A DNA stretch of 64,000 nt, from contig NZ_JAFCLG010000001.1 of NCBI RefSeq assembly GCF_018129685.1, positions 806,001 through 870,000 on the forward strand. Reading direction: 5' to 3'. This stretch comes from Bradyrhizobium manausense (GTDB lineage Bacteria > Pseudomonadota > Alphaproteobacteria > Rhizobiales > Xanthobacteraceae). The notes under the pieces were generated by a model. That model searched no databases. It had not been told where the DNA came from and saw only the letters and a program-made list of their open reading frames with translations. A program made the translations under genes and the position numbers. Below are positions 26,813-34,244 of the stretch, piece after piece. Every line of letters starts with the position of its first letter. Within the stretch, counting starts at the first letter, position 1.

Positions 26813-27275
26813 GCCGGATCCCCAAAAATTAAACAATTTTCAATCTACGCTTACATCTACTCCCTCTTGGCTGGCCGGGCTGTAGTTCTACCGCCACAGT
26901 TGCTGGAAATGGAACTGACGTCCGCCGAGTTGGGCTCCGCCCCGGGCGATCTATTTTCGCGATTATTTGGGTTGGACGGTGAACTTCTCCCTCTTTCGGA
27001 AGCGGCGCCTGAGCCCGTTCATGGCTCATCTCTTCCGTTGACGCCGTGCGGCTACGCGTCCGTTGATGGGAGCGGACCGGAAGCTTGTCGCTGATCGCCA
27101 AACCGAAGCGATTGCACCCATGGCGGAAGTCGCAGCCGCTTCATCGAAAATTGAGCATTCTGCGCCTTAAGGCTTGCCGCAACTCGCTTAACAACCCAAT
27201 CACGCCTAGGCAGCCCAAAACCGATAATCGATAGGGTGCCGCGCGAAAGGGCGATGTCTGCCGCCGGGCTCTCAC
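26813..27275. other. Intergenic region with one repeat-A copy
   Basis: No convincing gene in these 463 bases. The part next to the barrel gene is AT-rich (about 26820-26870) and likely holds its promoter. A copy of repeat A lies at 27057-27104. Confidence 0.5.
27057..27104 (+). repeat. Repeat A, copy 1
   Basis: The 48-base unit includes GGGAGCGGACCGGAAGCTTG and ends GATCGCCAAACC. It is almost identical to 30650-30696 and related to 27817-27856. Confidence 0.8.
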
Positions 27276-27815
27276 GTGAAGCGAAAGCTTGTTTGGAGCA
27301 GCACTTTGAACCGGATCGTTCTTGCCTTCGCTGCAACAATTTGCGTCGCCCCGATAAGCCATGCGCAATCCGGACAATCGAAGGGCGCTGCGGCGATTTT
27401 GCCAGATGTTGCCATGCTCATTCATGGACCTCGCGGTGAGTCCTCATACAAGTTGACGAGTACGGCAAATGATTCCGCCACTCTCGAAGAACTTGATGAT
27501 CGAAGTTCACGGATGGAGATTCGTCAGCTTCCAGAAAAGCGATGCGTGTTTGTCGCGACAAGCGAGGAAAAGGATGGGTTCGATGTCGTTCAATTGGATG
27601 TTACAAAATTCGACGGGACTTATCAGCTTTGGGAAGCTTGCCGCGGTCCGGCTGCCGCTCCACCGGAAAATCGGTGCACTTACTCTGTTCATTTCAATTC
27701 GCAGAAGCAAGCATTCTGCTATTCGCGGTTTTCAAAATTAGACTTTGACTTGAGCAAGATTCCATTTCCCGACGGGGCCTGCCACTCCTACGCACTCGGT
27801 GCACGAGCAAAGTGA
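27276..27815 (+). CDS. Secreted hypothetical protein (179 aa)
   Basis: A long signal peptide (hydrophobic IVLAFAATICVAPISHA) is followed by a mature part with Cys residues in EKRCVFVATS, LWEACRGPAA, ENRCTYSVHF and QAFCYSRF. It is probably a small disulphide-bonded periplasmic protein. No family is recognised. The start is GTG at 27276. Codon use looks less GC-biased than in the flanking core genes, in keeping with recent acquisition. It ends 142 bases before a DUF1330 gene, with a repeat-A relative between. Confidence 0.75.
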   Translation: MKRKLVWSSTLNRIVLAFAATICVAPISHAQSGQSKGAAAILPDVAMLIHGPRGESSYKLTSTANDSATLEELDDRSSRMEIRQLPEKRCVFVATSEEKDGFDVVQLDVTKFDGTYQLWEACRGPAAAPPENRCTYSVHFNSQKQAFCYSRFSKLDFDLSKIPFPDGACHSYALGARAK

Positions 27816-27816
27816 A

Positions 27817-27856
27817 GCGTGGAAGTGGACCGGAACCTCGTCGTTGATCGCCAGAC
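27817..27856 (+). repeat. Repeat A, diverged copy 2
   Basis: GGAAGTGGACCGGAACCTCG followed by TCGTTGATCGCCAGAC aligns with copy 1 with several substitutions. Confidence 0.6.
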
Positions 27857-27957
27857 GCGATCGAACCGAAGCGGTCATCGGCAGTGTCGACAACTCACGG
27901 CCGGCCCTCTACGATCATATCACTCAGGACCGCAATCAAATTGAGCAAGGCGCATCC

Positions 27958-28245
27958 ATGCCCGCATATTTCATTGTTCAAGCAACAATTACAGACGAGC
28001 CCCAATATCAAAAATACCGCGAAGCGGTTGTTCCTTTCATCGCCAGCTTCGGCGGGAAAATTGCCGCAAGAGGTGCAAAGGTCGAAGTGTTCGAAGGCGA
28101 TCACGATACGCGGCCGGTGGTGATGTTCGAGTTTCCGGACATGGAGGCAATCCGTGCCTTCTGGAATTCTCCAGACTATGCGCCGATAAAGAAGCTGCGC
28201 GATGGTGCCGCCACCATAAACGTTTGGGCGTTTCCGGGCTCTTGA
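27958..28245 (+). CDS. DUF1330 family protein
   Basis: A 95-residue ferredoxin-fold-like protein of the DUF1330/dimeric alpha-beta-barrel type. It opens MPAYFIVQATITDEPQYQKY, has VFEGDHDTRPVVMFEFPDME in the middle (written in two parts here: VFEGDHDTR and MFEFPDME), and then AFWNSPDYAPIKKLR. These match the family, whose function is unknown. The start at 27958 is the family start; the frame is open further upstream but reads through repeat A. It lacks a signal peptide. Confidence 0.9.
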   Translation: MPAYFIVQATITDEPQYQKYREAVVPFIASFGGKIAARGAKVEVFEGDHDTRPVVMFEFPDMEAIRAFWNSPDYAPIKKLRDGAATINVWAFPGS

Positions 28246-28300
28246 AAGCCGCTGGCCAGTGTCTCAATTGGCCGTTCGCAACGGTCCGGGCGGTGCCTGG

Positions 28301-28364
28301 TCATGTCCGAAGTGAGGGCAGACCGGACCTGACTGCCCGCGGCCGAAACCGGCGCTTTTGACCC
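28301..28364 (+). repeat. Repeat B, copy 1
   Basis: A ~64-base unit with ATGTCCGAAGTGAGGG, GACCGGACCTGACTGCCC and GGCCGAAACCGGCGC. The second copy is at 29498-29561. It ends 91 bases before the first substrate-binding protein gene. Confidence 0.8.
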
Positions 28365-28455
28365 TATTCGGACCTCACCACCTTATTTATTTTGCACAAC
28401 TTGGTTTTGGCGTCCCGCTCATAATGATAGGTTTAGCCCGTCGATTTGGGGGCAC

Positions 28456-29433
28456 ATGAGACGACGCGATTTCATCTCACTGGTAAGCGGCTCCGCGGTC
28501 GCATGGCCGCTCGCGGCGCGCGGGCAAAAGAAGCGCGGCCCGGTGATTGGCTTTATCGACCCAGGGTTGGCACAGGCAAACGGTTCGTTCCTGGTGTCTT
28601 TTCTCGAAGGCATGCGAGAACTGGGCTGGCGTGACGGCGAGAATATGACGGTCCTCGACCGCTGGGTTGAGAATCAGCCGGCGCAACTGCCCGGTATCAT
28701 GGCCGGATTGCTGGCCGAGAGAGTCGATCTTCTTGTCACGGGCGGTTCTCTCGTGACCAATGGAGCTCGTGCCGCGACGGATAGCCTACCTATTGTAATG
28801 GTCGCAGTCGGAGACCCCGTTGCGTTCGGCCTCGCGCAAAGCTTGGCGCGGCCGGGCGGCAACGTCACGGGACTGTCCAATGTGTCGCTCGACCTCGTAG
28901 CAAAACGCCTTCAGCTTCTCGTCGAAATAGCGCCGGCGACCAAGCGCGTCGCTGTGCTTGCGGATTCCCGTGATCCGGGGACGCCGACCTATTGGCTCCA
29001 GACCCGCGACAATGCCACAAGGATCGGTCTGACGCCGCAGCTAGTCGAGGTCGCCACGGCAGATGACATTGATAGCGTATTCATTGGACTGCCGGAGCGC
29101 GCTGACGCGTTGTTCGTTACAATCAACCCACTGACGGTCGCCAATCGGACGAAGATTGCGACCCTTGCCCTCGCAAACGGCTTACCGACGAGTTGCCCAA
29201 TCCGCGACTTCGTCGTTGCCGGCGGCCTGCAATCTTCCGGATCCAGCCTGCAGAACGATTTTCGGCGCGCCGCCGATTTCGTCGACAGAATTCTCAAAGG
29301 GGCGCGGCCTGCCGACTTGCCGATCATGCAGCCGACCAAATTCGAGTTGGTGATCAACGTCAAAACCGCGGGAGCGTTTGGCCTCACCGTTCCGCCGACA
29401 ATGCTCGCCATTGCTGACGAGGTGATCGAATAG
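28456..29433 (+). CDS. ABC transporter substrate-binding protein, orphan (copy 1)
   Basis: A 325-residue periplasmic binding protein of the ABC_sub_bind (TrpX-like) family. It starts with a twin-arginine-like leader MRRRDFISLVSGSAVAWPL ending at LAARGQ. The family core includes GFIDPGLAQANG, GMRELGWRDGENM and LSNVSLDLVAKRLQLLVE, and the C-terminus has KTAGAFGLTVPPTMLAIADE. No permease or ATPase gene is adjacent, as is usual for the many such orphans in Bradyrhizobium-type genomes. The ligand is unknown. It is homologous to the next gene. Confidence 0.92.
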   Translation: MRRRDFISLVSGSAVAWPLAARGQKKRGPVIGFIDPGLAQANGSFLVSFLEGMRELGWRDGENMTVLDRWVENQPAQLPGIMAGLLAERVDLLVTGGSLVTNGARAATDSLPIVMVAVGDPVAFGLAQSLARPGGNVTGLSNVSLDLVAKRLQLLVEIAPATKRVAVLADSRDPGTPTYWLQTRDNATRIGLTPQLVEVATADDIDSVFIGLPERADALFVTINPLTVANRTKIATLALANGLPTSCPIRDFVVAGGLQSSGSSLQNDFRRAADFVDRILKGARPADLPIMQPTKFELVINVKTAGAFGLTVPPTMLAIADEVIE

Positions 29434-29497
29434 GCAGAATTTGCTGCGGTGCATGGCCCGCAGATGGCCCTTCGCGACCCTCTGAGCGTTGTATGGC

Positions 29498-29561
29498 CAT
29501 GTCCGAAGTTGAGGGTTGACCGGACCTGACTGCCCACGGCCGAAACTGGCGCTGTTGACCC
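29498..29561 (+). repeat. Repeat B, copy 2
   Basis: Near-identical to 28301-28364 with several substitutions and one small indel. It lies 64 bases after copy-1 gene's stop and 108 bases before the copy-2 gene. Confidence 0.8.
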
Positions 29562-29669
29562 TTTGGAGACATAAACCGCGAAATCTCGCGTGTGCCGAAA
29601 GTCGGTACAACCACTTTTAAAGTCGTCTTGCAGGTCTAAGATGCTGTTCGCGAGAAGCGGGAGAACAGC

Positions 29670-30638
29670 ATGAGACGCCGAGATTTCATTGCGGGCGCTC
29701 TGGCTGCGGCATACCCAGTCGTAGCGGGCGCGCAGCAAGCGAACAGGCTGCCGACGGTCGGTTTTCTTATCCCCGGCAGCGAGCAGTCGCACGGCAGGTG
29801 GGTCGCCGCTTTCACCAAACGCATGGGCGAGCTTGGCTGGATCGATGGTCAGACTGTTCGCCTTGAATATCGTTGGGCCGCCGGCCATCCCGAGCGCTAC
29901 CCTGGCTTTGCGGCAGAATTCGTCCAGCTCAACGCCTCTGTTCTTGTGACGTCGATCAACGACGGAGTCGTCGTACTCAAGCAGGCGGCGCCCGAGACGC
30001 CCATTGTTCATACGGCGATGGTCGCAGCATCGCCGTTCATTTCCAGCCTGTCGCATCCGGGCGGCAGGGTGACCGGGCTATCGCAGATTGGACAGGAGCT
30101 TGGCGGAAAGCGTCTGCAGCTTCTGATTGACGCTGTCCCCCAGCTTCGTCACGTCGCCGTGCTCGGCGTCGCTAGTGACGTCAAGCGTGTCCCGGAAACG
30201 GAGCAGGTCACCGCGGCCGGGCAACTGCACGGCATCGAGGTCTTGCCGCTAACGGTGACTAAGCTTGATGACGTTGCCCAGGCGATTTCGTCAGTGAAAG
30301 ACAAGGTCGAGGCGCTCTATGTGATTATTCATCCTTTCGTGAGCGTCAATCAGATCGCGATCAATGCATTGGCGCTCGAAGCTCGTTTGCCGACGATGCA
30401 TGGCTTGCCCGAGCACGTCAGGTCTGGAGGCCTGATGTCGTATGGTCCGAGCTTTGAAGACCTGTTCGCCCGAGCTGGGAACTATGTCGACAAAATCTTG
30501 CGCGGCGCGAATCCCGCCGATTTGCCGGTCGAGCAGCCTGTCAAATTTGATCTCGTGATCAATCTGAAGACTGCCGCTACGTTGGGCCTGACATTTCCAC
30601 CGGCGCTTCTAACCACGGCCGACGAAGTGATTGAGTGA
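29670..30638 (+). CDS. ABC transporter substrate-binding protein, orphan (copy 2)
   Basis: A 322-residue paralogue of the preceding gene. It has leader MRRRDFIAGALAAAYPVVAG, then VGFLIPGSEQSHGRWVAAF, MGELGWIDGQTVRLEYRW and HPGGRVTGLSQIGQELGGK. The C-terminus is KTAATLGLTFPPALLTTADE, parallel to copy 1. The two share layout and motifs but are clearly diverged. Again no transporter partner is adjacent. Each copy has a repeat-B unit about 100 bases upstream, so the gene and its leader probably duplicated as one module, or each inserted with the same flank. Confidence 0.92.
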   Translation: MRRRDFIAGALAAAYPVVAGAQQANRLPTVGFLIPGSEQSHGRWVAAFTKRMGELGWIDGQTVRLEYRWAAGHPERYPGFAAEFVQLNASVLVTSINDGVVVLKQAAPETPIVHTAMVAASPFISSLSHPGGRVTGLSQIGQELGGKRLQLLIDAVPQLRHVAVLGVASDVKRVPETEQVTAAGQLHGIEVLPLTVTKLDDVAQAISSVKDKVEALYVIIHPFVSVNQIAINALALEARLPTMHGLPEHVRSGGLMSYGPSFEDLFARAGNYVDKILRGANPADLPVEQPVKFDLVINLKTAATLGLTFPPALLTTADEVIE

Positions 30639-30649
30639 GGAAACTTTCA

Positions 30650-30696
30650 CGTCCGCCGATGGGAGCGGACCGGAAGCTTGTCGCGATCGCCAAACC
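30650..30696 (+). repeat. Repeat A, copy 3
   Basis: Matches 27057-27104 over almost its full length (GGGAGCGGACCGGAAGCTTG and GATCGCCAAACC). The two close copies bracket the block from the small secreted gene to the second binding-protein gene. Confidence 0.8.
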
Positions 30697-30827
30697 CACT
30701 TGATCGACCGGAAGCGGTCGTGACTAAAACGGGGCCTGCCAGGAGGCCGCCTTCTGCACTTTGCGGACGTGGATGCCCAGACCCCGCCTTGGTCAGAATA
30801 GGCTGAGGAAGAGGTTCTCCCAAGAGG

Positions 30828-31262
30828 TTATCTCTCTCCCAGATCCTGCGCGAAGCGCAAGAGGTACCCGTCAGGATCTTGCACCAGAAATTGCCTGTTG
30901 CCGCGCTGCTCTCCTGCAACGCGATACCACGCGTCGTGACACTCCCCGAAGAGAGGCCAATTGGCGTTCTCGAGTGCGCCGAGCAAAGGCTCAACCGAAA
31001 CAACGAACATCTGGAAGTTGATCCCGCGCCCCAGTGGGCGCTGTAGGTCGCCAGTTTCCCAATTGCCATTTCGTTGATTGAGCATGACCTGCGATCCTTG
31101 CAGCTCGATATACATGAAGCTGCTCTCAGGTCGTTGATATGCAATCTGGAAGCCGAGGACATCGCACCAGAAAGTCTTGCTCTGTCCCAAGTCGAACACG
31201 TCTAGCTCGGGAACGAGCCGCGCAAAGCCGCCAGTCGGCAATCTGTCTACTGATCTTTCCAT
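30828..31262 (-). CDS. VOC family (glyoxalase/bleomycin-resistance-like) protein
   Basis: A 144-residue protein of the vicinal-oxygen-chelate fold. The first beta-alpha unit is LVPELDVFDLGQSKTFWCDV, then LGFQIAYQRPESSFMYIELQ. The second module ends FLVQDPDGYLLRFAQDLG, where the usual metal Glu position near the end is occupied differently. Bleomycin-resistance proteins of this group bind drugs without catalysis, while others are dioxygenases or lyases; the role is not decided. It stands alone between repeat A and the EF-G remnant. Confidence 0.85.
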   Translation of the reverse strand: MERSVDRLPTGGFARLVPELDVFDLGQSKTFWCDVLGFQIAYQRPESSFMYIELQGSQVMLNQRNGNWETGDLQRPLGRGINFQMFVVSVEPLLGALENANWPLFGECHDAWYRVAGEQRGNRQFLVQDPDGYLLRFAQDLGER

Positions 31263-31370
31263 CGTGCCTGGCCTTCCGAAAGTCCGTATGCGATGTATGG
31301 CGAATCCCGGCTCGGACGTCTTGAATCTGAAAGCCCCGATTTCAATATGAGTTAGTCGGAATTCGATGAC

Positions 31371-31634
31371 TTAAGCGTCGTTCGATGGCGCAGGCGTCAC
31401 AGCATAGCGATCGAAACCCATGGTGAAGGTTGCACGCCCTCCGCTCATGGCGCGCAGGCTATCCGCGTAGCCGAACATGTTCGCGAGTGGCACCATCGCG
31501 GTGATGACGTTGGCGCTGCCACGCTTGTCTTGGCTCCGAATCCGGCCGTGTCGCGAATTCAGGTCGCCGATGACCGAGCCCGTGCAGTCGTCCGGGGTCA
31601 CCACTTCGATCTTCATGATCGGCTCAACGCTCAT
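31371..31634 (-). pseudogene. Elongation factor G domain V remnant
   Basis: The translated segment carries [27 protein letters not shown] and [19 protein letters not shown] with [14 protein letters not shown]. These are the conserved C-terminal domain V of EF-G (FusA). The C-terminus and stop are intact. Domains I-IV, including the GTPase motifs, are missing: the frame continues upstream to 31841 but only a short [10 protein letters not shown] stretch recalls domain IV. About 88 codons remain of roughly 690. It cannot be a working elongation factor and is read as a fragment of a second fusA copy. Confidence 0.85.
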
Positions 31635-31843
31635 CGTCTGCTCCGCGTTCGAACTGGGCCTGCGTGAATTCAACCCAAGGTTACCACCGTTGCCTTGAAC
31701 GGTCCAGCAACACGGTTGGCACCGGCTCGTTGTGATGCATCCGCCATGCGGATGTACGCAGATCGCGGAGCTGTCGATCTCATGGATCGCTCCAGCAGGA
31801 CAGGAGTCCGGTGACTGACGTCTTGCCTCGCGGGCGGCCATAC

Positions 31844-31897
31844 TGAAGTCTTCACTTGACTATTTCGTTTCGCCTCAATACTGAAGTCATAACTTCA
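31844..31897 (+). promoter_or_regulatory. Paired palindromes, candidate ArsR operators
   Basis: TGAAGTCTTCA (31844-31854) and TGAAGTCATAACTTCA (31882-31897) share the TGAAGT half site. They lie just upstream of the SRPBCC-ArsR operon. ArsR-type repressors bind such imperfect palindromes, so autorepression is inferred. Confidence 0.6.
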
Positions 31898-31915
31898 CTA
31901 ATGAGCGGGATAGCA

Positions 31916-32383
31916 ATGACCGATCAATCCATCATCCACGACACGTTCGTCATTGAGCGCACCTACCCCAAGGTGGTGACCAAGGCCTTTGAGGCCTTTT
32001 CCGATACGTCCAGAAAGCGCCGCTGGTTTGCCGAAAGCCCTGACCACGACGTCGAGCACTACAGCATGGATTTCGAAGTCGGAGGGCAAGAGCGCGCCCT
32101 GTACCGCTTCAGGAAGGGCACTCCCTTTGCCTCGGTCGCACTCGCCTATGACGGGCGCATTCTGGATATCGTCGCGGATCGCCGCATTGTTACGGCGTCC
32201 TCGATGACGTTAGGAGACAGGCGGATATCGGCATCTCTCGTGACCGCGGAATTCCGCCCTAAAAATTCGGAGACGCTTCTTGTGTTGACCCACCAGGCCG
32301 TCTTCTTCGAGGGTGCCGATGGCCCCAAACTCCGCGAAGCCGGATGGCGCGCGCTCCTCGATCGACTTGAACCGGTCGTCTAG
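31916..32383 (+). CDS. SRPBCC (AHSA1-like) domain protein
   Basis: A 155-residue START/Bet v1-fold protein of the AHSA1 group. It opens HDTFVIERTYPKVVTKAFEAF, then DTSRKRRWFAE and MDFEVGGQERALYRF, and ends with a long helix LREAGWRALLDRLE. These are family hallmarks. Such proteins bind hydrophobic ligands and are very often paired with an ArsR regulator, as here (30 bases downstream). The start MTDQSII at 31916 is chosen at the domain edge; ATG at 31901 is also in frame. The operon promoter carries two palindromes. Confidence 0.9.
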   Translation: MTDQSIIHDTFVIERTYPKVVTKAFEAFSDTSRKRRWFAESPDHDVEHYSMDFEVGGQERALYRFRKGTPFASVALAYDGRILDIVADRRIVTASSMTLGDRRISASLVTAEFRPKNSETLLVLTHQAVFFEGADGPKLREAGWRALLDRLEPVV

Positions 32384-32412
32384 ACCGCGGCAACAGCAAT
32401 GGGAGTACGTCG

Positions 32413-32754
32413 ATGGCCACGTCCATGGCCCTGCGCGTCGGCAAGGTTGATCGAATCCTGGATGCCCTCGGTGATACGACGCGGCGCCGGATCATTCGGC
32501 TCTTGAGCACGGGCCCCATGTCCGTATCGGAACTCGCCAAGCCGCTCGATATCACAGTGACGGCTGTGACCCAGCATCTGCGTATCCTCCAGTCCTGCGC
32601 CTTGCTCACGTCCCACAAGAACGGGCGCGTGCGCATGTGCAGCCTGGATGCGACAGGGTTTGAGACCCTCGAATACTGGGTCAGGGACTGCCGGACGTCG
32701 TGGGAGCGGCGTCTCGATCGACTCGGCACCATCCTTGAGGAGGACGACACGTGA
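32413..32754 (+). CDS. ArsR family winged-helix regulator
   Basis: A 113-residue regulator. The winged helix is clear: LGDTTRRRIIRLLSTGPMSV, then SELAKPLDITVTAVTQHLRI (recognition helix) and LLTSHKNGRVRMCSLD (wing). No metal-binding Cys motif is visible (the single Cys in LQSCALLTS is not a CxC site), so it is the AHSA1-linked, non-metal kind. It sits between the SRPBCC gene and a hydrolase gene whose GTG start overlaps its stop, so the three form one operon. It probably represses its own promoter. Confidence 0.92.
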   Translation: MATSMALRVGKVDRILDALGDTTRRRIIRLLSTGPMSVSELAKPLDITVTAVTQHLRILQSCALLTSHKNGRVRMCSLDATGFETLEYWVRDCRTSWERRLDRLGTILEEDDT

Positions 32755-33515
32755 GGACGGCGCTGGTCGCGATCGGCGTCGGCCTGGGACTTGCGACGCT
32801 TCTCGGATGTGGCTTTGTCGTATGGGCGCTGGATACCTACAAGGCTGAGCCTATTGCCGAGGCCAGCGCCCTGAATGATCCCGGCGTCGTGATCGGCGAA
32901 CGCGACGGCTTCCTTGTCATTCGCCCGTCCACGGTCCCCTCGGCGATCGGCCTCCTGTTTTATCCGGGTCTGCGGATCGAGCCGAAGGCGTATCTGTCCA
33001 AGCTCGCCGCGCTCTCCAGCAACGCCCGGGTGAATATTGTCATTGGACGGCCGCGCCTGAACGTCGCGGCCTTCTCGATCGGGCAAGCCGACGACATGCG
33101 CAGGCAATTGACCGGAATCAAGCAGTGGTATGTGGCGGGACATTCACTTGGAGGCGCAGTGGCCTGCTACTACGCGCGCAATCACCTGGACGATCTTCAG
33201 GGCGTGGTGTTGCTTGGGACCTATTGTGGCTCCGATATTTCGGCATCGCGGCTCCGCGTGCTCACCATTGCGGCGGGCAACGACGGCGTCATGCCACCTG
33301 AGACGATCGCGCAACATTCGGGGGAATTGCCAGCCGGTGCGCGAATTGTTCGTATCGCAGGCATGGCCCATAGCCAGTTCGGAAACTATGGACCCCAGTC
33401 CGGCGACGGCCGACCTTCGATCAACGATGATCAGGCCCGAGAGGCAATCTTTGAAGCTGCGCGAGCTTTCTTTCATCAGCAGCCGGATGGCGCTCTCGGA
33501 GCCCTCCTGCGATGA
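32751..33515 (+). CDS. Membrane-anchored alpha/beta hydrolase
   Basis: A 254-residue protein with an N-terminal membrane or lipoprotein-like segment (VAIGVGLGLATLLGCGFVVW). The alpha/beta fold follows, with GLLFYPGLRIEPKAY, the nucleophile elbow YVAGHSLGGAVACYY, the acid region AAGNDGVMPP and the His in GMAHSQFGNYG. The triad is thus complete. This pattern fits the alpha/beta hydrolase-5 group, a generic carboxylesterase-like set. The start is GTG at 32751, overlapping the ArsR stop by four bases. Confidence 0.88.
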   Translation: MRTALVAIGVGLGLATLLGCGFVVWALDTYKAEPIAEASALNDPGVVIGERDGFLVIRPSTVPSAIGLLFYPGLRIEPKAYLSKLAALSSNARVNIVIGRPRLNVAAFSIGQADDMRRQLTGIKQWYVAGHSLGGAVACYYARNHLDDLQGVVLLGTYCGSDISASRLRVLTIAAGNDGVMPPETIAQHSGELPAGARIVRIAGMAHSQFGNYGPQSGDGRPSINDDQAREAIFEAARAFFHQQPDGALGALLR

Positions 33516-33526
33516 TGCCAACATAC

Positions 33527-33667
33527 GCCTGTTTTGCCCGACGGGTCAAGCAAATTTCGTAAAATCCGCAGAGACCGATCGTCGTCCCGGACTGCCCTGA
33601 ATTTCAATCGCTTCGCTACTGTGCATGGGGTTGTTTTTTCGACTCGTTGTTCGGTCGGCATTTTTCG
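33527..33667. repeat. Possible dispersed intergenic repeat
   Basis: The block holds CTGTTTTGCCCGACGGGTCA near its start and GTGCATGGGGTTGTTTTTTC near its end. I recall both strings from many intergenic regions of Bradyrhizobium genomes. No second copy lies in this window, so the call rests on memory. Confidence 0.4.
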
Positions 33668-33695
33668 TCACGCCAAGTCGCTCCCGGCTCGTCCA

Positions 33696-34163
33696 TCACG
33701 GCTTGGCCTGCGGCGCGAACTGCTGATTGGCGAACGGCTGCGGATCGGAGGGAACCTTGATGACGACGAAGCTGCGGCCCATCGACCGGTGGCAGGCGTT
33801 GCAGCCCTCGGTCAGATCACCCAGGGACCTCGCGAATTTACGGCCGTCCTTCGCCGCGATGGCGTCGGATGTCGCTTGCAGCGATGGCTCGAGCGTCGTG
33901 ACATTGCTGACAGGGATGCCGGAATAGAGCAAGGCGGCCTCGACCAGGCTCGCCTTGAGCTGATTCAGCTCGAAGGCCGCGAGCGCCCAGTTCTGCGCCT
34001 TGCCGGCGAGCCAGAGCTTCTGATGACGCGTCTGCGCGGCACTCATGATGTCGCCGAGCCGCGGCACGTACTGGTCCGCGGACGGCGATTTGAGGTCCTG
34101 TGCCGCCACGGTCGTCGACACGGCCAGGCTGGCCAGCGCCAGCACCCACCCTCGAGCCATCAT
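33696..34163 (-). CDS. Cytochrome c'-like protein with C-terminal heme site
   Basis: A 155-residue exported protein. The signal peptide (WVLALASLAVSTTVAAQ) is followed by a helical body (SAAQTRHQKLWLAGKAQNWA; AAFELNQLKASLVEAALLYS) and one heme-c motif CNACH near residue 122. A heme site near the C-terminus of a helical bundle fits the cytochrome c'/c-556 group, used in periplasmic electron transfer or gas binding. Partner unknown. There are two consecutive ATG starts (34163, 34160). Confidence 0.88.
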   Translation of the reverse strand: MMARGWVLALASLAVSTTVAAQDLKSPSADQYVPRLGDIMSAAQTRHQKLWLAGKAQNWALAAFELNQLKASLVEAALLYSGIPVSNVTTLEPSLQATSDAIAAKDGRKFARSLGDLTEGCNACHRSMGRSFVVIKVPSDPQPFANQQFAPQAKP

Positions 34164-34244
34164 TGCAAGTCTCCGGTCTTTCTGAAGACGCAGTCTACGA
34201 TGCGCCGATGCGGGAGAGCCTTGCGCTTGATCAAGGAACGCAAG

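Noticed and set aside
25500..33700. Prophage or integrative element
   Set aside because: No integrase, transposase, phage structural or conjugation gene was found, and no attachment-site duplication was seen at the edges.
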